Assembly (NCBI GenBank): GCA_934351705.1
Contig: CAKRJK010000099.1
Location: forward strand, 1 to 6,004
DNA length: 6,004 nucleotides
Direction of reading: 5' to 3'
Origin: an uncultured Lachnospiraceae bacterium
GTDB taxonomy: Bacteria; Bacillota; Clostridia; Lachnospirales; Lachnospiraceae
Positions 1 through 6,004 of the stretch are shown piece by piece. How positions within the stretch are numbered: the stretch's first letter is position 1; every line of letters starts with the position of its first letter. Both the position numbers and the translations under genes were made by a program. The notes below the pieces were generated by a model, which did not search any database, was not told where the DNA came from, and saw only the letters and a list, made by a program, of their open reading frames with translations.

Positions 1-756
1 TCACAGGCAATCCTGTATGTCAATAATATTTACAATCCTTACAGATTTGTGGATTTTTCTTACGGTGTGGTTAATCTGCTGAATGTGTACCAATTGACCG
101 AACCGTACATCCGGGCGATCAACGGGGGCTTTGATCCGGATTCGGAGGAGTACCGGCTGGTAAGCCTTTATTCTGTCTTTCAAAAAAACGGATACACCAA
201 TGTCAATGTAGACAGTCTGGAGAATTTGAGCATTGACAATTTTGATCCGCATCCAAATGAACTCGGACATTTGAAAATCGCAGAAAAAATACTGGAAGTC
301 ATGGATATTACACCGCCGAAGGTGACGCTTTACGAGCAAAAGATAAAACCGACACAGGAAAGCATTCATCTTCGGGCAAACGAACCAATCCATTTTATAG
401 AAGGGAAAAAGTTATATTTAAAAGCAGACGGTGAAAATTACGAGTACACCCTGACAGGAAATGAGGCGTGCCGAAAGACGGACAAAGAAGATATTTACGA
501 GGTGGAACTACCGCTTAAAAAGTTTACAGACGGACAGAAACTGTCCTATCAGACAGAGTATACCGTAAGCTCTGACGAGGATGCAATCAAGGATAAAGGA
601 AACAACAGTTTGCAGGAGGAACAGATCGGAAGTTTCAAGACAGAAGCAAGGATGAAAATTTTCATATCTCTGGCGCTGTTACTTGTAATTTTTGGAATAA
701 TGTTGTACATTATTGGTAAGGTAGTTCTAACAAGACGAAGACAAAAAGGCGTATGA
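1..756 (+). CDS. SGNH/GDSL-type hydrolase, membrane-anchored, 3' part only
   Basis: The reading frame is open from the first base, so the start lies left of the window; 251 residues are visible. Early on there is an N-N-I-Y-N-P-Y segment like those in SGNH/GDSL esterase cores. At fragment residues 82-90 the motif D-P-H-P-N-E-L-G-H matches the last conserved block of this superfamily, which carries the catalytic Asp/His pair (His84 most likely the general base). The nucleophile block (GDSL) is outside the window. Residues about 103-215 look like a beta-rich, Ig-like accessory domain (begins I-T-P-P-K-V). Residues 218-243 form one hydrophobic membrane span followed by R-R-R-Q-K, so the catalytic part should face outside with a short cytoplasmic tail. 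By family it would hydrolyse ester or acyl groups on lipids, glycans or cell-wall polymers; the substrate cannot be read. A GTG at 49 is internal, not the start. The next gene starts 21 bp downstream, suggesting co-transcription. Confidence 0.8.
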   Translation, partial: SQAILYVNNIYNPYRFVDFSYGVVNLLNVYQLTEPYIRAINGGFDPDSEEYRLVSLYSVFQKNGYTNVNVDSLENLSIDNFDPHPNELGHLKIAEKILEVMDITPPKVTLYEQKIKPTQESIHLRANEPIHFIEGKKLYLKADGENYEYTLTGNEACRKTDKEDIYEVELPLKKFTDGQKLSYQTEYTVSSDEDAIKDKGNNSLQEEQIGSFKTEARMKIFISLALLLVIFGIMLYIIGKVVLTRRRQKGV

Positions 757-777
757 TAAAAGAGATGAGGAGATAAA

Positions 778-2520
778 ATGCAAAAAGAGCAGATTCATAA
801 GCCGATTCTTCTAATTGTAGACGCAGATTTTGAGAATCGTGTGTCCATGAAAAAGATGTTGTCTGTTGATTATGAGGTGGAGGAAGCAGGCGACAGAGAA
901 GAGGCATTTAGGAAAATCAAGTACAAGAATTATGCGGCGATTATTATTGATGTGGATACTACAAAAGAAGAGGGATACGAGATATTACGAGACGTTCAGT
1001 ATGATCCTGACACAAAGGAGATTCCTGTATTGACCTTGAACCTCTTAGAGGATACAAAAGGACAGATGCGGGCTTTTGATATGGGAGCAACCGATGTGAT
1101 CATCAAGCCGATCGGCGGTGAGATTTTTGTGCAGAGGATACGCAATCTCTTATATCGTCATCAGGAGTATAAAAATGCGACACAAAGTCCGTCACAGAAA
1201 GAATCGTGGCGTGACAATGAGGAGCATTTCCGCCTTGCGGGACTTGACGAAAAGACAGGCATATACAACAGAAGAATGTTTTGCCGATGTACGCAGGACA
1301 TGATAAAGCAGCACAAGTATCGCAGATACGTGATCGTGCGTTGGGAGATTGACCGCTTCAAAGCCTACAATGATATTTACGGTGTCAAAGAGGGAGACCG
1401 CTATCTTGCGTCGGCGGGAGCGTTCTTTAGGTCGTGCAAAAATATGACCTATGCCCACTTGGAGGCAGATCATTTTGTCTTTTGCATGGAGGACGAGGAG
1501 TACAAGATCGAGGAGATGATCGATCAGATTGAGGAGTGGCTGGCGAAGTATAACCCGCAGTTTGAATTTGTCTCCCGATTCGGTATTTATCAGATAGAGA
1601 ACAAAGAGTTGGATGTCGGCTTGATGTGCGACAGGGCATTGCTTGCGTTAAATTCCGTCAAAAAGAGTTTTACGAGACGAATTGCGTGGTATAATGAATC
1701 TATGCGCGACGAGCTGATGGAAGAACAGAAGATTATCAGTGAGATGGAGAGTGCCTTGCAGAACGGGCAGTTCCAGATTTATTTACAGCCGCAGTTTAAC
1801 CATGTGCAGGGAATCATGGTCGGAGCGGAAGTGCTGGTGCGTTGGTTTCATCCGCAGGACGGCTGTGTATCTCCGGGAAAATTTATTCCGGTATTTGAGA
1901 AAAACGGTCTGGTCACAAAACTGGATGAGTATGTGTGGGAAAAGACCTGCGCACTGATACGTGAATGGGAAGACCGCGGTGTGGCAAGCGTACCGCTGTC
2001 CGTCAACATTTCGCGTGTGGATATTTACAATCCGAATCTGACCGAGATATTCAGAAAGTTGATCGAGAAATATCGTTTGAAACCGTCACAGCTTCGTCTC
2101 GAGATTACGGAGACAGCCTACATGGAGAACTCGGAACAGTTGATTGAGGTAGTTAAGAAGTTCCAAAAGATGGGATTTTGTGTGGAGATGGACGATTTCG
2201 GAAGCGGATATTCCTCGTTGAACACCTTAAAGGACGTTCCGGTTGATATTTTGAAGCTGGATATGAAGTTTTTAGAAGAGCGTAAAATGCACGAGAAGCG
2301 AGGACGCATTATCCTTGATTCGGTAGTACATATGGCTCACTGGTTAGAGCTTCCGGTTATTGCAGAGGGTGTAGAGACAGAGTTTCAGGCAGATTATCTC
2401 AAGAACATAGGCTGTGAACTGATACAGGGTTATTTCTATGCAAGACCGATGCCGGTTGCGGAGTTCGAGGAACTTTTGCATCAGTCCCATTTGGGCAATT
2501 TAGTAATGAACAATATGTAA
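778..2520 (+). CDS. REC-GGDEF(degenerate)-EAL protein, probable c-di-GMP phosphodiesterase
   Basis: 580 residues, cytoplasmic, with no membrane segment. Start ATG 778 is preceded by GAGGAG (767-772) at 5-nt spacing. Residues 9-125 form a response-regulator receiver: beta-1 ILLIVDAD, likely phospho-acceptor Asp58 and the Lys110-Pro111 pair; the usual acidic pair reads Asp15-Ala16 and the switch Thr/Ser position is Asn88. Residues about 158-300 are a GGDEF domain (TGIYNRRMF; IDRFKAYNDIYG; EGDRYL) whose signature is EADHF at 229-233, so cyclase activity is unlikely. Residues about 320-570 are an EAL domain with the residues needed for hydrolysis of c-di-GMP to pGpG: Glu351 (as EVL), Asn410 (VNIS), Glu445 (LEITET), Asp472-Asp473 (DDFGSGYSS), Lys493 (KLD), Glu530 (AEGVET) and Gln550 (QGY). 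The inferred role is a phosphodiesterase tuned by the receiver and perhaps by GTP binding to the dead GGDEF. No histidine kinase is visible in the window. It sits between two lipid/ester hydrolase genes in a probable operon. Confidence 0.93.
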   Translation: MQKEQIHKPILLIVDADFENRVSMKKMLSVDYEVEEAGDREEAFRKIKYKNYAAIIIDVDTTKEEGYEILRDVQYDPDTKEIPVLTLNLLEDTKGQMRAFDMGATDVIIKPIGGEIFVQRIRNLLYRHQEYKNATQSPSQKESWRDNEEHFRLAGLDEKTGIYNRRMFCRCTQDMIKQHKYRRYVIVRWEIDRFKAYNDIYGVKEGDRYLASAGAFFRSCKNMTYAHLEADHFVFCMEDEEYKIEEMIDQIEEWLAKYNPQFEFVSRFGIYQIENKELDVGLMCDRALLALNSVKKSFTRRIAWYNESMRDELMEEQKIISEMESALQNGQFQIYLQPQFNHVQGIMVGAEVLVRWFHPQDGCVSPGKFIPVFEKNGLVTKLDEYVWEKTCALIREWEDRGVASVPLSVNISRVDIYNPNLTEIFRKLIEKYRLKPSQLRLEITETAYMENSEQLIEVVKKFQKMGFCVEMDDFGSGYSSLNTLKDVPVDILKLDMKFLEERKMHEKRGRIILDSVVHMAHWLELPVIAEGVETEFQADYLKNIGCELIQGYFYARPMPVAEFEELLHQSHLGNLVMNNM

Positions 2521-2522
2521 AC

Positions 2523-2528
2523 GGAGAG
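2523..2528 (+). promoter_or_regulatory. Ribosome binding site that decides the patatin start
   Basis: GGAGAG lies between the upstream stop codon (2518-2520) and two in-frame ATGs at 2529 and 2535. It abuts the first ATG (no usable spacing) but is 6 nt from the second, which favours 2535. The protein from 2535 begins M-T-G-I-I-D-V-G-G-G, the usual short lead into the glycine loop in this family as I know it. Confidence 0.6.
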
Positions 2529-2534
2529 ATGATC

Positions 2535-3374
2535 ATGACAGGAATTATAGATGTTGGCGGCGGTTTACGCGGTGTATACGGAGCCGGTATCTTTGATTAC
2601 TTTTTAGATGAAAATATAGAGTTTGATTATTGTATCGGAGTTTCGGCAGGAAGTGCGAATATCTGCTCCTATATTGCAAAACAGAGGGGAAGAAATTATT
2701 ACTTTTATACAAATTATTCTTTCCGGAAAGAATACATGGGATGGCATAATCTGCTGCACACGGGCTCCTATATCAATATGGATTATATCTATGGAGAATT
2801 ATCCAATACGGGCGGAGAGAATCCGTTAGATTACTGTGCTTTTTCAGAGGCAAAGACGGACTGTACCGTAGTGGCAACCAATGCATTAACGGGAAAGCCG
2901 ACCTATTTCGGGAAAAAGGATATGATGCAGGACGACTACAATATTATGAAAGCCTCCTGTTGTATTCCGGTGGTGTGCAAGCCATATGAGATTCACGGAG
3001 TACCGTATTATGACGGCGGAATTTCAGATCCGATACCGGTGAGAAAAGCACTGGAGGACGGCTGCGATAAGGTAGTGGTCATTCTGACCAAGCCGATTGA
3101 TACCGTGCGTAATCCCGATAAGGACAGGCTGCCATCCAAAGTATTGAAGAGAAAATATCCAAAGGCAGCGGCGGCGCTGGCGAATCGTTATAAGACCTAC
3201 AATTCGCAGGTTCAGCTGGCAAAGAAATATCAGAGCGAGGGAAAGGTGTTCATCTTAGCACCCGACAGTTGCGAGGGAATGGACACGCTTACCAGAGATA
3301 AGAGTATTATCGACAAACTTTACCGCAAAGGATACCGTGATGCACAAAAGGCGGTGCAGTTTATCAAGGAATAA
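2535..3374 (+). CDS. Patatin-like phospholipase family protein (YjjU/DUF6363-like)
   Basis: 279 residues from ATG 2535; an in-frame ATG at 2529 would add two residues but leaves no room for the ribosome binding site. All patatin elements are visible: oxyanion-hole loop G-G-G-L-R-G at 8-13, nucleophile elbow G-V-S-A-G with Ser37, and the D-G-G motif with Asp160 that completes the Ser-Asp dyad. The later part (KVVVILTKP, then LAPD and MDTLTRD near the C terminus) matches the bacterial YjjU-like branch. Family enzymes are acyl hydrolases acting on phospholipids or other acyl esters; the substrate here is unknown. No signal peptide or membrane span is evident, so it is probably cytoplasmic or peripheral on the inner face. 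It follows the EAL gene by 14 bp and is the last gene before the terminator. The family call is secure; the physiological role is not. Confidence 0.93.
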   Translation: MTGIIDVGGGLRGVYGAGIFDYFLDENIEFDYCIGVSAGSANICSYIAKQRGRNYYFYTNYSFRKEYMGWHNLLHTGSYINMDYIYGELSNTGGENPLDYCAFSEAKTDCTVVATNALTGKPTYFGKKDMMQDDYNIMKASCCIPVVCKPYEIHGVPYYDGGISDPIPVRKALEDGCDKVVVILTKPIDTVRNPDKDRLPSKVLKRKYPKAAAALANRYKTYNSQVQLAKKYQSEGKVFILAPDSCEGMDTLTRDKSIIDKLYRKGYRDAQKAVQFIKE

Positions 3375-3407
3375 AAAAACCGGTTCAATTATTTGAACTG
3401 GTTTTTT
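3374..3407 (+). terminator. Intrinsic terminator of the hydrolase/EAL/patatin operon, probably bidirectional
   Basis: The stem is CCGGTTCAA (3380-3388) with TTGAACTGG (3393-3401), including one G-U pair, with a TTAT loop. It is flanked by an A-run before (3373-3379) and six T after (3402-3407). The A and T runs extend the stem and provide a U-tract on either strand, so it can also end transcription of the convergent DUF4250 gene. It overlaps the patatin stop codon on one side and the last codons of the - strand gene on the other. Confidence 0.88.
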
Positions 3408-3565
3408 GATGCGTTATAAAAATAATCGATCGAAGCAAGTTTTTCGGTCAGATCGGACTCGGAAATATTGTAGCGCTCGCAAAAAATATCTAAATTCGCA
3501 CATTCATCACGCAATTTTAAATTCACGAAGCTAAGAAGCATGACCGGATCATTCGGAATGTTCAT
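3389..3565 (-). CDS. DUF4250 domain-containing small protein
   Basis: 58 residues, starting at ATG (complement of 3563-3565) and ending at TAA (complement of 3389-3391). It begins M-N-I-P-N-D-P-V-M-L-L-S-F-V-N and later has L-R-D-E and E-K-L-A-S-I-D-Y-F-Y-N, followed by K-N-Q-F near the end. I recognise this pattern as DUF4250, a short family of about 60 residues common in Clostridia and of unknown function. A strong AAGGGGGG ribosome binding site (complement of 3575-3582) lies 9 nt before the start. The protein is soluble and mostly helical, with no signal peptide or metal motif. It is convergent with the patatin gene, and its final codons and stop are inside the shared terminator hairpin. 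No function can be given. Confidence 0.88.
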   Translation of the reverse strand: MNIPNDPVMLLSFVNLKLRDECANLDIFCERYNISESDLTEKLASIDYFYNASKNQFK

Positions 3566-3600
3566 AAAAAGTATCCCCCCTTGTGTTTAATCCAAAGAAA

Positions 3601-3629
3601 ACTCTATCACAACTTCTTTTGAAAATCAA
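3601..3629 (-). promoter_or_regulatory. Possible promoter of the DUF4250 gene
   Basis: Read on the - strand: TTGATT (complement of 3624-3629), a 17-bp spacer, then TAGAGT (complement of 3601-3606). Each hexamer matches the sigma-A consensus at four of six positions. Transcription would begin near 3594, about 30 nt before the start codon. Reasonable position but weak boxes. Confidence 0.35.
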
Positions 3630-3651
3630 ATCGAACGCAGTCATCAAACGA

Positions 3652-3681
3652 TTGACAAAAATCCATCCAATCTGTTACGAT
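3652..3681 (+). promoter_or_regulatory. Sigma-A promoter of the cobalamin riboswitch leader
   Basis: A perfect -35 box TTGACA (3652-3657), an 18-bp spacer and TACGAT (3676-3681) with a TG one base upstream (3673-3674), that is, an extended -10. The start is predicted near 3688, just before the riboswitch 5' stem. It is back to back with the putative promoter for the DUF4250 gene. Confidence 0.72.
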
Positions 3682-3700
3682 AGACGGGAAAATAGAATAC

Positions 3701-3884
3701 GCACAGTAAGTGTCCTCTATTGCAAGAGCAAGGGAGAGGGTGAAAAGGGAAACAGGTGCAAATCCTGTACGGTACCGCCGCTGTAAATGTCAAGTCGTAT
3801 CAAATCGCCACTGAGCAAATCGGGAAGGCAGATACAGACGCAGAGAAATCGAAAGACATGAGTCAGAAGACCTGCTTATCGTGT
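3701..3884 (+). ncRNA. Cobalamin riboswitch
   Basis: The conserved core is easy to read: AAAAGGGAAACAGGTG followed by CAAATCCTGT (P4 hairpin), ACGGTACCGCCGCTGTAA, GCCACTG and CGGGAAGGC, and the B12 box AGTCAGAAGACCTGC (3861-3875). The closing helix pairs 3701-3710 with 3875-3884 (one mismatch, two G-U). CCTCT and AGAGG form the next helix inside it. This is the class that binds adenosyl-, methyl- or hydroxocobalamin in mRNA leaders; the ligand subtype was not resolved. Together with the terminator at 3970-3996 it should reduce expression of the downstream surface protein when B12 is plentiful. Edges are approximate to about 10 nt. Confidence 0.93.
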
Positions 3885-3925
3885 CAGGTGTTGGATTGTA
3901 ACGGTTTATTGCAAAGACACAGAAA

Positions 3926-3944
3926 ACTCTTAGAAATAAAGAGT
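3926..3944 (+). other. Small hairpin between riboswitch and terminator
   Basis: ACTCTT (3926-3931) pairs with AAGAGT (3939-3944) around a 7-nt loop. It sits in the expression platform between aptamer and terminator and may be a spacer element or part of an antiterminator. There is no U-run, so it is not a terminator on its own. Confidence 0.35.
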
Positions 3945-3969
3945 GAATTTTCATTGCGGAAAATACGGA

Positions 3970-3996
3970 CTGCGGCATAGGATGCCGCAGTTTTTT
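3970..3996 (+). terminator. Riboswitch-controlled intrinsic terminator
   Basis: A perfect 9-bp GC-rich stem, CTGCGGCAT (3970-3978) with ATGCCGCAG (3982-3990), has a 3-nt AGG loop and six T (3991-3996). It lies 86 nt after the aptamer and 67 nt before the start codon of the next gene, where a transcription-attenuating expression platform is expected. I did not find a convincing full antiterminator partner; GCCGC at 3776-3780, within the aptamer, could pair with GCGGC in the 5' arm. Confidence 0.88.
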
Positions 3997-4062
3997 ATAT
4001 GATGGAAGAATATGTAAAAACCGTCTGCATTCCATGCGAAAGAAAAAGAAATAGGAGGAACT

Positions 4063-6004
4063 ATGAAAAAGTTACAGACAAGAATCTTTGCAATGCTTTT
4101 AGCCGTAATGATGATCTTTTCATGCGTGCCGTTTGAAGCAACCGCAGAGGGAACAAAGACAGTGACCGTTTCGGTCGAAAAATTCGTGTTGGGACAAGGT
4201 TATATCGTAGAGCCGATGTCACTCACGGTGGCAGAAAGCACAAGTGCGGCCGATGTGTTCGAGCAGGCATGCACACAGGCGGGACATCCGGCAGATGTTC
4301 AGGACGGTTATTACGGAAAGTATATCAATGGCGTACAGGATAAGAACAGGGGAGCCATTCAGGTTCCGCAGGCGATACAGGACGCCATGACAGCTATGAG
4401 ATTAATCTTTGATCCGACCGATGCGACACCGGACAGTCTGGATTCGGGTGATTACCAAAAATCAGATTATGCAACGGGAATTTATGCTTACAGCGGATGG
4501 ATGTTTTCTATCAACGATGTATTTTCAAGTACGGGAATCGATGCTTGTTCCCTGCAGGACGGCGATGTGCTGCGTGTACAGTTTTCCATGACGGGAGGCA
4601 CAGATATTGATTCTACAGTGTCAGCCTGGGCAACTCCGATTTATCCGGATCTTGCAAAAAAAGCAGATTTGACAAAAGCCGTAGCAAAAGCCAACGGAGA
4701 GATTGAAAAGAATCCGGAGTATTTAAATCAGAATCAGACAAAAGCAGCTTATGATAAAGCAATGGAGTTACTGGTTTCCTTTGAGGCAACACAAGAGCAG
4801 GTGAATGCCGCATATGAAGCCTTAACAGGTGAGATAGCAAAAAACGAGGAGCAGCAGAACAAGCCACAGATAGGAACAGGTGTTAAGACCACTCAGGATG
4901 CGATTGAAAAGAGCAAACAGGACACAGTAAGCTATATGCAGCAGACAGCCCCGAAATACGGAGCAGAGTGGAAAATGTTAGGTATGGCAAGAGCCGGAGC
5001 AAACATTCCAAGCGACTATCTGAATGCATATCTGACAAGTGTGCAGGAAAAGGTGGCAGAGAAGCAGGGAGTATTCTCCTCAACGGATGCCGCAAGACTG
5101 ATTCTGGCAATGACTGCATTAAATCAGGACGTGACAAATGTTGCGGGATATAATCTGTTGCAAAGTGTTGCGGAGTATGAAAGCGTATGCAAACCGGGAA
5201 TCTACGGACCGATCTTTGTATTGTTGGCAGTAGACAGCAATCACTACACAATTCCGCAGAATACGGCGGGAACGACAGCAAGCAGCAGAGAAAACATGAT
5301 ACGCTTTATCTTAGATCAGCAGTTGCCGGGCGGCGGCTGGGGCTGGAACGGAGTGGCAGATACCGATACAACGGCAATGGCACTTCAGGCATTGACACCG
5401 TATTACAGTAACAATGGGGAGGTGCAGAATGCAGTTAATCTTGCCATCGCACAGTTGTCCGCAATCCAGAATTATGACGGAACATATTCCTCCTTCGGAA
5501 CACCGAATGCGGAGAGTACGGCACAGGTAATCGTGGCATTGACAGGACTCGGCATTTCACCGGATACAGATTCCAGATTTATCAAAGAAGGCTATACGAC
5601 CGTAGACGGATTGATGAAATTTGCACAAAACGGCGGAGGCTTTGTACATGAGTTGGGAAAAGCAGTCAACAATTCTGCGACAGATCAGGCATACTATGCC
5701 TTAGTGTCCTACCAGAGATTTGCAGCAGGAAAAAATTCTCTTTATAATATGACAGACGTAAAAAATAATACAGCGTCCGGCAATACACAGAGCGGCGTGA
5801 CAGCCCAAAATCCGGAAACGCCTTCACAGGCGACAGCGGCTGCATCAAAACCGGCAGCGTCACAGACTAAGCCAAAGAAGAAATCAGCGGCACAAAACGA
5901 GGCACAGACAGAAGTACTTGCAGAAACACTTCCGGAGACAGAAGTATTAGAGCAGAAAGAGAAAAAATCCGACAAAGCAAAGAAGGCGGATTCAAAAGAA
6001 AGCG
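4063..6004 (+). CDS. Exported DUF4430 / alpha-toroid (transcobalamin-like) protein, 3' end outside window
   Basis: ATG 4063 follows AGGAGG (4053-4058). The frame stays open to the window edge, giving at least 647 residues. Residues 1-28 are a signal peptide (K-K, hydrophobic core, cleavage expected after A-T-A). Residues about 33-175 are a DUF4430 domain (VSVEKFVLGQGYIVEP; later Y-S-G-W-M-F-S-I-N-D-V-F, Trp146, and DGDVLRVQF), the fold of the C-terminal domain of transcobalamin and intrinsic factor. Residues about 199-262 resemble a FIVAR helical repeat (ATQEQVNAAYEALTGEI). Residues about 275-565 form an alpha/alpha toroid with squalene-cyclase-type repeats: GGGWGW (423-428), DTDTTAMALQAL (433-444), YDGTY near 472, ESTAQVIVAL (484-493) and DQAYYALVSYQRF. 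From 566 the chain is Ala/Pro/Lys/Glu-rich, probably a wall-spanning linker to an anchor outside the window. The B12 riboswitch and both cobalamin-carrier domain types suggest surface capture of cobalamin or other corrinoids for an uptake system; binding itself is inferred. Confidence 0.85.
   Translation, partial: MKKLQTRIFAMLLAVMMIFSCVPFEATAEGTKTVTVSVEKFVLGQGYIVEPMSLTVAESTSAADVFEQACTQAGHPADVQDGYYGKYINGVQDKNRGAIQVPQAIQDAMTAMRLIFDPTDATPDSLDSGDYQKSDYATGIYAYSGWMFSINDVFSSTGIDACSLQDGDVLRVQFSMTGGTDIDSTVSAWATPIYPDLAKKADLTKAVAKANGEIEKNPEYLNQNQTKAAYDKAMELLVSFEATQEQVNAAYEALTGEIAKNEEQQNKPQIGTGVKTTQDAIEKSKQDTVSYMQQTAPKYGAEWKMLGMARAGANIPSDYLNAYLTSVQEKVAEKQGVFSSTDAARLILAMTALNQDVTNVAGYNLLQSVAEYESVCKPGIYGPIFVLLAVDSNHYTIPQNTAGTTASSRENMIRFILDQQLPGGGWGWNGVADTDTTAMALQALTPYYSNNGEVQNAVNLAIAQLSAIQNYDGTYSSFGTPNAESTAQVIVALTGLGISPDTDSRFIKEGYTTVDGLMKFAQNGGGFVHELGKAVNNSATDQAYYALVSYQRFAAGKNSLYNMTDVKNNTASGNTQSGVTAQNPETPSQATAAASKPAASQTKPKKKSAAQNEAQTEVLAETLPETEVLEQKEKKSDKAKKADSKES

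Noticed and set aside
1..393. 130-codon open frame on the - strand
   Set aside because: It lies opposite the SGNH hydrolase catalytic motif region; no recognisable motif or ribosome binding site.
2529..2534. Upstream ATG at 2529 as the start of the patatin-like gene
   Set aside because: The GGAGAG site directly abuts it, leaving no spacing; the ATG at 2535 has proper spacing and gives the usual N-terminus. Some annotations may still use 2529.
3629..3653. Inverted repeat AATCG / CGATT overlapping the riboswitch promoter -35 box
   Set aside because: Only 5-bp arms with a 15-bp gap; expected by chance and not enough to call an operator.
3583..3980. Two overlapping + strand open frames (3583-3786 and 3756-3980) in the leader
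   Set aside because: They cover the promoter, the structured riboswitch and part of the terminator, lack ribosome binding sites and show no protein-like composition.
4063..4150. Possible lipoprotein signal (I-F-S-C at residues 18-21)
   Set aside because: Phe at the -2 position does not fit the lipobox, and a good signal peptidase I site (A-T-A) follows seven residues later. A lipoprotein is not fully excluded.
4883..5281. 132-codon open frame on the - strand, and a second one at 4613-4867
   Set aside because: Both are antisense to the DUF4430/toroid gene, which has clear domains; their Ser/Leu/Pro/Arg-rich translation is typical of a shadow frame.
1..6004. CRISPR arrays, insertion sequences, tRNA or rRNA genes, attachment sites
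   Set aside because: No spaced direct repeats, transposase motifs, tRNA cloverleaf or rRNA segments were seen on either strand.

Overview
The window looks like a chromosomal segment of a gut-type Clostridia, most probably a Lachnospiraceae bacterium. This is inferred from moderate GC content, strong AGGAGG-type ribosome binding sites, TTGACA-type promoters, a DUF4250 gene, a Firmicutes-style patatin-like protein, and a cobalamin riboswitch ahead of a DUF4430/toroid surface protein. No marker gene fixes the genus.

Left half (1-3407, + strand): three tightly spaced genes that look like the end of one operon. First is the 3' part of a membrane-anchored SGNH/GDSL-type hydrolase (enters from the left edge, stops at 756). 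After 21 bp comes a 580-residue REC-GGDEF-EAL protein with a degenerate GGDEF signature and an intact set of EAL catalytic residues, so probably a c-di-GMP phosphodiesterase. After 14 bp comes a patatin-like phospholipase with an intact Ser-Asp dyad. A rho-independent terminator follows immediately.

Middle (3389-4062): a small convergent gene on the - strand encodes a 58-residue DUF4250 protein; its stop codon lies in the loop of the shared, probably bidirectional, terminator. A divergent intergenic region carries a plausible promoter for it on the - strand and a strong promoter on the + strand. The + promoter starts a roughly 375-nt leader holding a cobalamin riboswitch (about 3701-3884) and a strong intrinsic terminator (3970-3996), the arrangement of a B12-repressed transcriptional switch.

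Right (4063-end, + strand): the controlled gene encodes an exported protein with a signal peptide, a DUF4430 (transcobalamin C-terminal-like) domain, a FIVAR-like helical segment, an alpha/alpha-toroid domain related to squalene-cyclase/intrinsic-factor repeats, and a charged low-complexity tail that runs off the window. The two domain types are those of animal intrinsic factor and transcobalamin, here in reversed order and behind a B12 riboswitch, so the protein is a good candidate for a surface corrinoid-capture protein. This is the most interesting item in the window.
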